Source: Bryobacterales bacterium (GTDB taxonomy: Bacteria > Acidobacteriota > Terriglobia > Bryobacterales > Bryobacteraceae). Taken from it: DNA of 9,259 nucleotides. The stretch lies in assembly GCA_009697495.1 (NCBI GenBank), contig SHUN01000081.1, positions 1 through 9,259 on the forward strand, read 5' to 3'. The position numbers and the translations under genes are program-made. The stretch's first letter is position 1; each line of letters starts with the position of its first letter. This document shows positions 1-7,093 of this stretch, in pieces. The notes under the pieces were generated by a model. It worked only from the letters and a program-made list of their open reading frames with translations. It had not been told where the DNA came from and did no database searches.

Positions 1-173
1 CTGCCGGTTATGCCGGTAGTGGCGTTCGCCAGCGAGTCTTCGACCTCGGCCGCGAGAACGCGGTCGAGATAGAGGTAGCCCAGGACCACCAAGGCAATGC
101 CAAGCATCGGAATACCGGCCCAAATCCATGAATGGAGGGCGGGACGCGATTTCGGTTTTTCGGACCCAGCCTA
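1..173 (-). other. Possible 5' part of a membrane protein, interrupted by an in-frame TAG; runs off the left edge
   Basis: On the minus strand, the frame after a TAG at 173-171 is open to the window edge (57 codons). It reads as a basic stretch rich in K, P and R, then a hydrophobic segment (GIALVVLGYLYL), then a charged LDRVLAAEVEDSLAN stretch. That is the usual look of a cytoplasmic tail, a membrane anchor and the start of an external domain. The only ATG after the stop is at 107, directly before the hydrophobic part. An earlier in-frame ATG at 185 is closed after four codons by the TAG. The apparently coding residues upstream of 107 suggest either a nonsense-mutated gene or chance. I do not recognise a family. 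An overlapping minus-strand frame (8-265) starts with ATG but its arginine- and serine-rich product does not look like a protein. Confidence 0.25.
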
Positions 174-207
174 TGGCGCGCGCATCTCTTCGAGTTCATA
201 TCGACAC

Positions 208-245
208 ACACGAGTATTTCATGACTGACAATAGGTAAGTGCCGG
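208..245. repeat. Direct repeat, left copy (partner at 359-395)
   Basis: The core at 215-245 begins TATTTCATGAC and ends GCCGG. It matches 366-395 at about 26 of 31 aligned positions with one 1-base gap, and weaker similarity extends left to about 208. The right copy is the last stretch before the dnaG start codon, so this looks like a diverged duplication of the dnaG leader or of a longer segment. The two copies bracket the palindromic element at 246-375. Confidence 0.7.
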
Positions 246-375
246 TCATGACATAACTGTTGCAACCGCTCCCTTGCGGTCGCGGCTCGGTATGGACGGT
301 CGCGGCTCGGTATGCGGTGCTCAGCCGCTCGCCGTAAGGGAGCGGGCTTCCGGAACTGACACAGTTATTTCATGA
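246..375. repeat. Imperfect palindromic element in the dnaG leader
   Basis: Two nested pairs of inverted arms are visible. Outer arms: 246-260 (TCATGACATAACTGT) is the reverse complement of 361-375 at 14 of 15 positions. Inner arms: 266-279 (CCGCTCCCTTGCGG) is the reverse complement of 332-345 at 13 of 14 positions, and the exception can form a G-U pair in RNA. Next to the inner arms, 282-287 pairs perfectly with 323-328. No run of T follows, so it is not a classic intrinsic terminator. It resembles the REP-like palindromes seen between genes in many GC-rich genomes. It may fold in the 5' region of a dnaG transcript, but no promoter is clear enough to place it inside or outside the mRNA. Confidence 0.75.
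277..316 (+). repeat. Two tandem 20-bp units in the palindrome centre
   Basis: CGGTCGCGGCTCGGTATG occurs at 277-294 and, without mismatch, at 297-314, giving a period of 20 bp. Each unit contains GCGGCT, which can pair with AGCCGC at 323-328, so the second unit offers an alternative partner for the stem of the surrounding palindrome. No open reading frame of interest crosses it. Confidence 0.8.
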
Positions 376-395
376 CGGAGAATAGATAAAGCCGG
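359..395. repeat. Direct repeat, right copy, forming the leader just upstream of dnaG
   Basis: The core at 366-395 is the partner of 215-245. It ends 3 bp before the dnaG ATG and contains the GGAG at 377-380, the only purine-rich Shine-Dalgarno-like string near that start. At 18 bp from the ATG it is too distant to be a good ribosome site. The left end (361-375) also serves as the right outer arm of the palindrome, so one sequence belongs to both a direct and an inverted repeat. Confidence 0.7.
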
Positions 396-398
396 GAT

Positions 399-2129
399 AT
401 GGATTTTGCGCAGCAGTTGAAATCGACGGTGGACATCGTCGCGGTGATCGGCGAGCGGGTGTCGCTGAAGAAGCGCGGGGCGTATAGCTACATCGGCCTG
501 TGCCCGTTTCATCAGGAAAAATCGGGCTCCTTCAACGTCCACCAGGAGAAGCAGTTCTACAAATGCTTCGGGTGCGGAGCGAGCGGCGACGTTATTAAAT
601 TTGTGATGGAGTATGAAAACGTAACGTTTTTAGAGGCCATTACATCGCTTTCGGAACGGTTTGGGATTCCGATGCCGAAGCGGGGACCCTCGGACGACCC
701 GGAGGACCGGCTGCGGACGGCGCTGCTCGATATGCATGAGCTGGCGGCGAAGCATTTCCAGCAGAATCTGGAAAGCGCGGCGGGCGCCGAGGCGCGGGCG
801 TATTTGGGACGCCGGGGTGTGACGGCGGCGCTGGCGGGGGAGTTCCGGGTGGGGTTTTCGGATCGAAACGGAGCGCTGGCGCGGCTGCTGCAAAAACAGG
901 GTTTTCCGGCGCCGGCGATGGAGGTATCCAGCCTGGTAAAGAAGCGCGAGGATGGGACGTGGTATGACTCATTCCGCGGGCGGCTGATGTTCCCCATTGC
1001 CAATGAGAGTAGTAAGGTGATTGGGTTTGGCGGGCGGGCCATGCAGGAAGGGGATGAGCCAAAATATTTGAACTCAGCGGGGACGTCGATCTATCAAAAA
1101 AGCAACGTGCTTTATAGCTTGCACCGGGCGCGGGAGGGGGCGAGGAAGAGCGGGCGGATCGTGCTGGTGGAAGGATACATGGACGTAATGGGGGCTTTTT
1201 CGGCGGGCGTGCCGGAAGCGGTGGCACCATGCGGGACGGCATTGACGGCGGCACAGGTGCGGGCGCTGCGGCGCCTGGCGCCTTTAGCCGTGGTCAACTT
1301 CGACCCGGATACGGCGGGAGCGAACGCGACGGAGAAGTCGATTCAATTGTTATTGGACGAAGGATTCCGGGTACGCATCGCGGCGCTGGAGGGCGGATTG
1401 GATCCAGACGAATTTGTGAAAGCCAACGGCGCAGAAGCGTACCGGGACCGGCTGACGAACGCACAACCGTATTTTCATTGGCTGGCCGGAAGGGCGCGGC
1501 AGCGCTTTGATGTGAGGACGAGCGAGGGGAAAGTGCAGGCGCTGGAGTTCCTGTTGCCGCGCGTGCGGCAGGTGGCCGACCGCGTGGAACGGGCGGCGTT
1601 GGCGAATGAACTGGCGTCTGTTTTGGGCGTCGAGCAGGGACTGCTTTTGGAACAGTTCCGGCGCGCGGCGGGGGGGCGGGGTGAGGAACGGATCCAGATT
1701 CCGGCGCTGGAAGTGCCGGCGGCGGAAAAAATGTTGCTCGAGCTTTTCCTGCATAGCGCGGAGGTTCGGGAGCATGTATTTCCGCGGTTGCCGAACTATC
1801 CGCAACTGTTGCAATCGGCGGCCCGGGAGATTTGGGAGGGGTTGCTGGGGTTTCCGGACGCGGCGTCGTTTCACTGGGAGGAACTGGAGCGGAAACTCTC
1901 TCCGGAAAGCCGTACCTTAATGGCGGCGATGGCTTTTGCCGATCATCTGCGATCTGAACAAAATATGGTGGAGCAGGCTGAGGCGTGTCTGACCCAACTC
2001 GGCGCCGGGAGCCGGAAGGGGAAGATCGCCGAGATGAAAAGGCGGGTCCGTGAGGCTGAACAGCGAGGTGCGATTATGGAAGCCCTACAAATTGTCGATG
2101 AGCTACATAGGCTCGAAAAGGGAAACTGA
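399..2129 (+). CDS. dnaG: DNA primase DnaG
   Basis: DnaG synthesises the RNA primers for chromosomal replication and works with the replicative helicase at the fork. At 576 aa the protein is slightly short of the usual ~580-650 but complete in domain order. The N-terminal CHC2 zinc-binding domain has C35, H38, C56 and C59 in a CPFH...KCFGCG context. The catalytic TOPRIM core has E258 in LVEGYMDV and D302/D304 in FDPDTAG, the metal-binding acidic residues. The C-terminal ~130 residues are helical and weakly conserved, as expected for the helicase-interaction domain. The ATG at 399 gives the standard family N-terminus ([14 protein letters not shown]), which fixes the start despite a poor ribosome site. 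One oddity: the usual EKTPSF after the zinc ligands reads EKSGSF, with glycine for proline at residue 43. rpoD follows 22 bp after the stop, so co-transcription is likely. Confidence 0.97.
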   Translation: MDFAQQLKSTVDIVAVIGERVSLKKRGAYSYIGLCPFHQEKSGSFNVHQEKQFYKCFGCGASGDVIKFVMEYENVTFLEAITSLSERFGIPMPKRGPSDDPEDRLRTALLDMHELAAKHFQQNLESAAGAEARAYLGRRGVTAALAGEFRVGFSDRNGALARLLQKQGFPAPAMEVSSLVKKREDGTWYDSFRGRLMFPIANESSKVIGFGGRAMQEGDEPKYLNSAGTSIYQKSNVLYSLHRAREGARKSGRIVLVEGYMDVMGAFSAGVPEAVAPCGTALTAAQVRALRRLAPLAVVNFDPDTAGANATEKSIQLLLDEGFRVRIAALEGGLDPDEFVKANGAEAYRDRLTNAQPYFHWLAGRARQRFDVRTSEGKVQALEFLLPRVRQVADRVERAALANELASVLGVEQGLLLEQFRRAAGGRGEERIQIPALEVPAAEKMLLELFLHSAEVREHVFPRLPNYPQLLQSAAREIWEGLLGFPDAASFHWEELERKLSPESRTLMAAMAFADHLRSEQNMVEQAEACLTQLGAGSRKGKIAEMKRRVREAEQRGAIMEALQIVDELHRLEKGN

Positions 2130-2151
2130 GGGAGGGACTCGTTGCGATACA

Positions 2152-3936
2152 ATGATGTTTCCTAGTGCGGGGGTAGAAGTGGCATCGGAAGAAAAAACTA
2201 GTCGAATCCGAAACCTGGTCGATGTCGGCAAAGAGAAAGGTTATCTCCTCTATGACGACGTTAGCGAGATTCTGCCGGACGAATTGAACGGCGGGGGAAA
2301 TCTCGAAGATATCCTTGCGGACTTGGAAGGGGCGGGCGTGGAGTTGCTGGTCGAACCCAAAGAAATGGGGTTTGGCACGAAGTTCGAAGAAGGCGAAGAG
2401 GACGCGGACGCGGCGGCGGAGTTCGCCGACAAAACAAACGACCCGGTGCGGATGTATTTGCGCGAAATGGGCACGGTGCCGCTGTTGACGCGCGACGGGG
2501 AAATTGAGTTGGCGCGGCGGATTGAACGCGGGCAGCGCACGGTGGCGAAATCGCTGTCGCGATCGCCCGTGGCGGTGAGTGAGTTGTACCGGATCCGGGA
2601 AGACATCGCGAATGGAAACCTGTTGTTGGACGATGTTTTATTACGCCAGGAAGAGGTGGAGCTTTCCGAAGAGAACGACGAACCGGTGGAAAGTGAGGAG
2701 TTGATCCAGTTTTTTCTGGAGTTGGAGAAGCTGGAAGAACGGGCCTCGCAGACGCGGCAGAAGCTGAAGGGGATGCCTCGCTCGACGAAATCGAAGCCGT
2801 ACCGTCTGACGCACTGGAGTCTGGGGCGCACGCTGGTGAAGATCAGCCAGTTGATCCGCTTGATGTCGTTTGGCTCGCTGGTCAGTCGGCGGATGAGCAA
2901 CCGGCTGCGGGCGGCGGTGGAGACGCTGCGTCCGATTGAGCAGCAAATCGCCGAAACGCAACGGCGTGTGGAAGACCTGGAAGCGCAGGCGAGCGGGGAA
3001 TCCGCCGACGCGGCGGAGAGTGAAGACCAGAGCGCGGGAATGGCGGCCGGCAGCAGCGCGGAACAGGCGCGGGAACTGCGGCGGGAACTGCGGCAGTGTT
3101 CGGACCGGCTGGAGCAATTGGAGCTTTCCTACGGCGCCACCTATACCGACTTGCGGCGGAGTTTGCACATCGTTGAACGCGGGGAGAACGAAGCGGAGTC
3201 GGCGAAAAAGCAGCTGATTGAGGCGAATCTGCGGCTGGTGGTATCGATCGCCAAGCGATATACGAACCGCGGATTGCAGTTCCTGGATTTGATTCAGGAA
3301 GGCAATATCGGCTTGATGAAAGCGGTGGACAAATTCGACTACCAGCGCGGCTACAAGTTCTCGACATACGCCACGTGGTGGGTTCGGCAAGCGATCACGC
3401 GGGCCATTGCCGATCAGGCGCGGACGATTCGAATTCCGGTACACATGATCGAGACGATTAACAGGCTGGTGAAAACGCAGCGGCAGTTACAGCAGGAGAT
3501 GGGCCGGGAGCCGACGACGGACGAGTTGGCGCGCAAACTGGAACTGCCCGTCGGCAAAGTGCGAAAAATAATGCGCATTGCGCAGGAGCCGATTTCGCTG
3601 GAGACGCCCGTAGGGGAAGAGGACGAGTCGCACTTGGGCGATTTCATCATCGACAGGCGAGTGGCATCGCCGTCGGAAGCGGTGATCAATTTGAATTTGC
3701 GCGAGCAAACGGCCGAGGTTCTGAAAAGCTTGACGCCGCGCGAAGAGAAAATAATCAAGATGCGCTTCGGGCTGCAGGACGGCAGTGAGCATACGCTGGA
3801 GGAAGTGGGCCAGCACTTCGCGGTGACTCGCGAACGCATTCGGCAGATAGAAGCGAAGGCGTTGCGAAAGCTGCGTCATCCCAGCCGCAGTCACCGGTTG
3901 CGAACGTTTTTGGAATCAAACCGCGACAGGGAATAG
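2152..3936 (+). CDS. rpoD: Primary RNA polymerase sigma factor (RpoD/SigA, sigma-70 family)
   Basis: This is the housekeeping sigma factor that directs RNA polymerase to -10/-35 promoters. From the ATG at 2152 it has 594 aa with all group 1 regions. Region 1.1-like sequence lies near 15-75 ([19 protein letters not shown]). Region 1.2 is at about 97-130 ([18 protein letters not shown]). A long charged non-conserved region follows to about 350, with an Ala/Ser/Glu-rich linker near 285-305. Region 2 (354-430) includes [12 protein letters not shown] and the -10-reading [14 protein letters not shown]. Region 3 spans about 430-505. Region 4 carries the helix-turn-helix [20 protein letters not shown] at 548-567. 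The frame stays open back to 2050 inside dnaG. I prefer 2152 because it follows the dnaG stop and a GGAGGG at 2131-2136, although that spacing of ~15 bp is long. ATG 2155 and GTG 2179 are alternatives. The end overlaps the convergent broken gene at 3891-4294. Confidence 0.96.
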   Translation: MMFPSAGVEVASEEKTSRIRNLVDVGKEKGYLLYDDVSEILPDELNGGGNLEDILADLEGAGVELLVEPKEMGFGTKFEEGEEDADAAAEFADKTNDPVRMYLREMGTVPLLTRDGEIELARRIERGQRTVAKSLSRSPVAVSELYRIREDIANGNLLLDDVLLRQEEVELSEENDEPVESEELIQFFLELEKLEERASQTRQKLKGMPRSTKSKPYRLTHWSLGRTLVKISQLIRLMSFGSLVSRRMSNRLRAAVETLRPIEQQIAETQRRVEDLEAQASGESADAAESEDQSAGMAAGSSAEQARELRRELRQCSDRLEQLELSYGATYTDLRRSLHIVERGENEAESAKKQLIEANLRLVVSIAKRYTNRGLQFLDLIQEGNIGLMKAVDKFDYQRGYKFSTYATWWVRQAITRAIADQARTIRIPVHMIETINRLVKTQRQLQQEMGREPTTDELARKLELPVGKVRKIMRIAQEPISLETPVGEEDESHLGDFIIDRRVASPSEAVINLNLREQTAEVLKSLTPREEKIIKMRFGLQDGSEHTLEEVGQHFAVTRERIRQIEAKALRKLRHPSRSHRLRTFLESNRDRE

Positions 3937-4294
3937 AGCGCGTCGACGTCTTCGTGAATTTGTGTCGGCACGAGGTGTCGCCAGGGTTCGCCATTCTCAA
4001 TGGCGCAACGAACACCTGTTGAGGAAATGTCATTCCATGCGAATTCCGTCTGTGTACGGCGAAGAGTCCGCCGTCGGTGATCGCGACGGCGAAGCGCGGT
4101 TGGCCGGCGGTTAAAGCCTTCAGCAGGCCGAGGCGCTTACGCGGGAAGGCGCGGGGGAGGACGAAGAGCACGCTTTCTCCTCGAACGAGGGCGGCTTCGG
4201 CAAGCCCGAGATGGACGATTGTGGGCGCGTGGAAACCGCTTGGCAATATGGCCACGGCGCCACCGGTTGTGAATTCTCCACTGACCAGTTCCAT
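3891..4294 (-). pseudogene. Decayed NadD-like nucleotidyltransferase (internal deletion and frame change)
   Basis: On the minus strand, an ATG at 4294 opens a frame resembling the start of the NadD/cytidylyltransferase-like fold: AILPSGFHAPTIVHLGLAEAAL (split here as AILPSGFHAPT and IVHLGLAEAAL), with T25-I-V-H28 in place of the usual HxGH, then VLFVLPRAFPRK and PRFAVAITDGGLF to residue 78. After about 4055 that frame stops making sense. The next frame resumes with NDISSTGVR and NGEPWRHLVP, the C-terminal ISSTxxR signature and closing helix of the same family, ending at TGA 3893-3891 inside the rpoD 3' end. Head and tail together would be about 134 aa against roughly 190-210 for intact relatives. 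The missing ~80 aa are the core between the GGLF and ISST segments, and a few residues after FPRK also seem lost. An intact gene would act in NAD or another nucleotide-transfer pathway; this copy should be non-functional. It contains no second signature that would separate NadD from other members of the superfamily. Confidence 0.72.
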
Positions 4295-4335
4295 TAAGAC
4301 ATTATCGCTGTCGTACTCTGAAACAGAGAGGGTTC

Positions 4336-4983
4336 ATGTTCACAATAAGCTGTGAGAAGTGCGGCGGAGATATATTGCCGTCGCAAGTTGAGTGTCCGCG
4401 CTGCGTGACGTTGTCGGCTCCGCAGCCGATACCACCCGTCCAGCCGGAGCCGCCCGCACACGCGCCGATTCAAGCGCAATCGCCAGCCGCCCCGAGCTAC
4501 ATGCCACAGCCGGAGCCACGCTCCACCGGGCTGCGCGACATGCTGGTCACGCTCGGTGTGGCCGCTGTGCTGCTTGGGGCCGGCTACTTCTTCTGGACCC
4601 GCGCCGAGCGTGGCGAGAAAGCCGCCGAGGAGGCGAAGCCGGTGTTAGAAACGGCTACCGGGGCCAGGCGCGTCCATCCGCTCGCCAGGCAGATTGAAGT
4701 AACCGGAATCCGGCTGCGTGTGCCAAGGCCGGGACAGGCGGAGGTTCAACTGGTGGTGGTCAATCACAGCGCGGCGGAAATTGCCGGCTTGTCGATGGAC
4801 GTGGTGTTGGTTGGGAAAGGGACCTCAAAAGAAGTGGCGGTTTTCCCTGTGACCGTGAAGCGGCTGAGTCCGTTCGGCTCGGTCGAGGTGACGGCAAAGA
4901 CGAAGACGATGGTCAGCGCGATTGACCTTCCGGACTGGCAGTTCCTGGAGCCGAAAGTGGTGGTGCAAAACAACGAGCAGTAG
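4336..4983 (+). CDS. Zinc-ribbon, proline-rich linker, single-TM protein of unknown function
   Basis: The 215-aa product has three parts. Residues 6-23 form a zinc ribbon with C6-x2-C9 and C20-x2-C23. Residues 28-62 are a Pro/Ala/Gln-rich linker. A single membrane segment lies at about 69-87 (MLVTLGVAAVLLGAGYFFW), followed by basic and charged residues. The rest (about 115-213) alternates hydrophobic and polar residues like a beta-sandwich (VQLVVVNHSAAEIAGLSMDV), similar in pattern to small extracytoplasmic domains of the DUF4352/FxLYD kind. The likely topology is cytoplasmic zinc ribbon and periplasmic C-terminus. AGAGGG at 4326-4331 sits 4-5 bp before the ATG and supports the start. The linker region is C-rich on the coding strand, unlike the G-rich neighbours. 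The last 71 bp overlap the end of the convergent gene at 4913-6424. The specific role is unknown. Confidence 0.85.
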   Translation: MFTISCEKCGGDILPSQVECPRCVTLSAPQPIPPVQPEPPAHAPIQAQSPAAPSYMPQPEPRSTGLRDMLVTLGVAAVLLGAGYFFWTRAERGEKAAEEAKPVLETATGARRVHPLARQIEVTGIRLRVPRPGQAEVQLVVVNHSAAEIAGLSMDVVLVGKGTSKEVAVFPVTVKRLSPFGSVEVTAKTKTMVSAIDLPDWQFLEPKVVVQNNEQ

Positions 4984-6424
4984 TGCGAGGCGGGGGCGCT
5001 TGAACGCCGAGGCGGAGGAGATTTTCGCGTGCCGGCTTCAGACACGGATCGCGTTGGAGAGCGGTTTCGAAATCGGCGCGGGCGGCGTCCGCTTGGCCCA
5101 GGGCGAGCAGCGCGGCGCCGCGATTCTGCAGATGCCGGGCCTGCCCTGGTGCCAGAGCCAGCGCCCTTCCGAACTCCCCTAACGCCCGCGCCGCGTCGCC
5201 GGATTCCAGCCACACGCGCCCTCTTTCCGACGCCACTTCCGGATCGTTGGGCGCTATTTCTCTGGCCTTGTCGAGATAGCGCAATGCGTCGTTGGCGGGC
5301 GATAAACGGGCAAGTTGGATATAGGGCCGGAGTTTGCCGGGAGCATGCTGAACAGCATCGGCCCACAGCGCCTGTTCACTCGCCCATGTGGAGCGCCGGG
5401 CCGCGCCGAGGACGGACCAGAGCAGGATCAGCGCCATCGCCGCCTTCGGCCGCTTCTTCAGGGCGAGCGCGGTGGCAATGGCGACCACCGCCATTGGAAG
5501 GTACATGCGGCGGAAGGCGATGGCGTCGGCAGCCGGAAGAATGGACGAGCTTGGCAAGAGAAGCACGAGCGCGGGGAGGAGCCAGAAGCCGGGTTGGCTG
5601 GTTTTTGACCAGTACGTCGCGGCGACGCCAACACCGATGGCGAGCAAGCCCCAGAAGGCGAGGCTTTCCGATGGCACGGCGGGATCGATGGACATGTTGA
5701 TGGGAACGGCGACGCGCCATAGATACTCCGGAATGGATTGGCCCTGCAAGAGAAAGTATTTCCAGGGCGTCGTTTGCTGGCCGAAACCGGAACCGGAATC
5801 GGGGATGATTTTGGTGGCGTAAATCACACGGATGCCGGCGGCGGCGGAGAGCGCGAGCATCGCGGTAATGCAACGCCACTTCGGCTTGCGGGAGCGAGCA
5901 AAATCGATGAGCAACAGCGCGAGCGGAAAGGCGACCCATTCCTCTTTCGCCAGGAGTGAGGCGGCGAAAGCGGCGATGCCTGGAATCGGTTTTTCCTTGA
6001 GCCAAAGCCACAGGGCAAGCAGGCAGAACAGCGCGGCGAGGCTGGAACCGCGGGCAAACATATACAGCAAAGGTTCATGGGTGAGCGGATGAAGCGCGAA
6101 TACGGCGGCGGCGATCAGCGCCGTGGCGGGATCGAAGAGGCGGCGGACGATCAGGAACAGGAACGCGGCCGCGGCGGCGTGAATCAACAGGTTCGTGAAG
6201 CGAAAACCGGCAGCCTGCGCGCCCCAAAGGCGGTAGTCGAGCCAAAATGTGATGTAAGTGAGCGGGCGGGTTTGCTCTGGTTTCAGCCATTGGCGCCACG
6301 CGTCGATGGGGGCCACGGCCGCGTCAACGAAGAGCGAGTGGTCATCGAAGACGAACGTGCCGGGAAGGGCGAGCCAGAAAAGAAACGCGGCGGCGAGGGG
6401 GAGAAACAGACGCGATGCTAACAT
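4913..6424 (-). CDS. GT-C-fold membrane protein with C-terminal TPR repeats (TMTC-like, putative glycosyltransferase)
   Basis: From the ATG at 6424 the protein has 503 aa. It opens with a hydrophobic segment (MLASRLFLPLAAAFLFWLAL) leading into FVFDDHS. The D27-D28 pair sits in the first external loop, where GT-C glycosyltransferases keep catalytic acidic residues. RPLTYITFWLDYRLWG and HPLTHEPLLYMFARGSS match the layout of bacterial relatives of eukaryotic TMTC proteins. About ten membrane segments fill the region to residue ~350. From about 360 to 470 there are helical repeats of TPR type (DALRYLDKAREIAPNDPE, RALGEFGRALALAPG, ADFETALQRDP). The frame is open to 6535, but the added residues are not membrane-like and have no family look. 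No Shine-Dalgarno is visible before 6424. The nth gene starts only 9 bp away on the other strand. It probably uses a lipid-linked sugar at the inner membrane; donor and acceptor cannot be told. Confidence 0.85.
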   Translation of the reverse strand: MLASRLFLPLAAAFLFWLALPGTFVFDDHSLFVDAAVAPIDAWRQWLKPEQTRPLTYITFWLDYRLWGAQAAGFRFTNLLIHAAAAAFLFLIVRRLFDPATALIAAAVFALHPLTHEPLLYMFARGSSLAALFCLLALWLWLKEKPIPGIAAFAASLLAKEEWVAFPLALLLIDFARSRKPKWRCITAMLALSAAAGIRVIYATKIIPDSGSGFGQQTTPWKYFLLQGQSIPEYLWRVAVPINMSIDPAVPSESLAFWGLLAIGVGVAATYWSKTSQPGFWLLPALVLLLPSSSILPAADAIAFRRMYLPMAVVAIATALALKKRPKAAMALILLWSVLGAARRSTWASEQALWADAVQHAPGKLRPYIQLARLSPANDALRYLDKAREIAPNDPEVASERGRVWLESGDAARALGEFGRALALAPGQARHLQNRGAALLALGQADAARADFETALQRDPCLKPARENLLRLGVQAPPPRTTARCFAPPLSAPGTASPEGQSR

Positions 6425-6433
6425 GAGAGATTC

Positions 6434-7093
6434 ATGAAACGGCCCCGGTCGAAGGCGGACAAACAAGCGCGGTTGCGGCAGATTCTGGGCATTTTGGATG
6501 AATTGTATCCGAATGTGACGTGTGCGCTGAGCCACTCAAACGCGTGGGAACTGCTGGTGGCGACGATTCTGTCGGCGCAGTGCACGGATGAGCGAGTCAA
6601 TAAAGTCACACCGGGGCTATTTGCCAAGTATCCGACAATTCAGGATTTCGCCGCCGTGCGGCCGGAGGTGCTGGCGGTTGATATTTACTCGACGGGATTT
6701 TTCAATAATAAAGCGAAGAGCATTGTGGGCGCGGCGCAGACGATCCTGCGTGATTTCGGCGGGGAGATTCCGCGGGATTTGGAGTCGCTGCTGACGGTGC
6801 CTGGGGCGGCGCGGAAGACGGCCAATGTCGTGCTCGGATCCGGATTTGGAATCGCGAGCGGCGTGGTTGTCGACACGCATGTGGGACGCATCGCACTTCG
6901 TTTGGATCTGACGCGCGAGGAGCACCCGGTGAAAGTGGAGCGGGACTTGATTGCGGCCTTGCCGCGGGAGCGCTGGATTTTATTTTCGCATCAGCTGATT
7001 CATTTTGGACGGCAGATCTGTGCGGCCCGGCGGCCCAAATGCGGCGAATGCGCGATGGCAAGTATCTGCTACGCCGAGGATAAGCTGGCATGA
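6434..7093 (+). CDS. nth: Endonuclease III (DNA glycosylase/AP lyase)
   Basis: Nth removes oxidised pyrimidines and cuts the abasic site in base-excision repair. The 219-aa protein is full length. The helix-hairpin-helix reads VPGAARKTANVVLG with the catalytic lysine at K128, and the catalytic aspartate is D147 in VVVDTHVGRI. The C-terminal 4Fe-4S cluster loop has C196, C203, C206 and C212, exactly the C-x6-C-x2-C-x5-C spacing of the family. AILSAQCTDERVNKVTP near residue 40 is the usual N-terminal signature. The ATG at 6434 gives the expected N-terminus; upstream GAGAG (6425-6429) is a weak, close ribosome site. The start lies 9 bp from the start of the divergent gene, so its promoter must sit inside that gene. 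The next gene begins within the nth stop codon (ATGA), suggesting translational coupling. Confidence 0.96.
   Translation: MKRPRSKADKQARLRQILGILDELYPNVTCALSHSNAWELLVATILSAQCTDERVNKVTPGLFAKYPTIQDFAAVRPEVLAVDIYSTGFFNNKAKSIVGAAQTILRDFGGEIPRDLESLLTVPGAARKTANVVLGSGFGIASGVVVDTHVGRIALRLDLTREEHPVKVERDLIAALPRERWILFSHQLIHFGRQICAARRPKCGECAMASICYAEDKLA

Noticed and set aside
277..316. CRISPR array
   Set aside because: Only two units with a 2-bp interval and no spacers.
266..345. Palindrome as an intrinsic terminator
   Set aside because: No U-run after the right arm, and the loop is over 50 bases.
356..388. Candidate sigma-70 promoter for dnaG (CTGACA with AT-rich AATAGATAAA downstream)
   Set aside because: No -10 hexamer with acceptable match at 16-18 bp spacing; too weak to annotate.
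2641..3444. Long minus-strand open frame opposite rpoD (267 aa), and similar frames opposite dnaG (557-1254 and 1350-1874)
   Set aside because: They lie wholly inside genes with unmistakable family motifs; the translations are Arg/Pro/Ser-rich with no domain pattern, as expected from antisense frames in GC-rich DNA.
4077..4355. Plus-strand frame of 92 aa upstream of the zinc-ribbon gene
   Set aside because: It is the antisense of the nucleotidyltransferase remnant and its product has no recognisable pattern; it also overlaps the better-supported start at 4336.
5029..5822. Plus-strand frames (223 aa and 144 aa) opposite the GT-C/TPR gene
   Set aside because: Arg-rich antisense shadows; the minus-strand frame has membrane segments and TPR units.
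6797..6838. Altered hairpin GAARKTA in endonuclease III instead of GVGRKTA
   Set aside because: Alanine at this glycine is, to my knowledge, common in the family; catalytic K and D and the cluster cysteines are intact.
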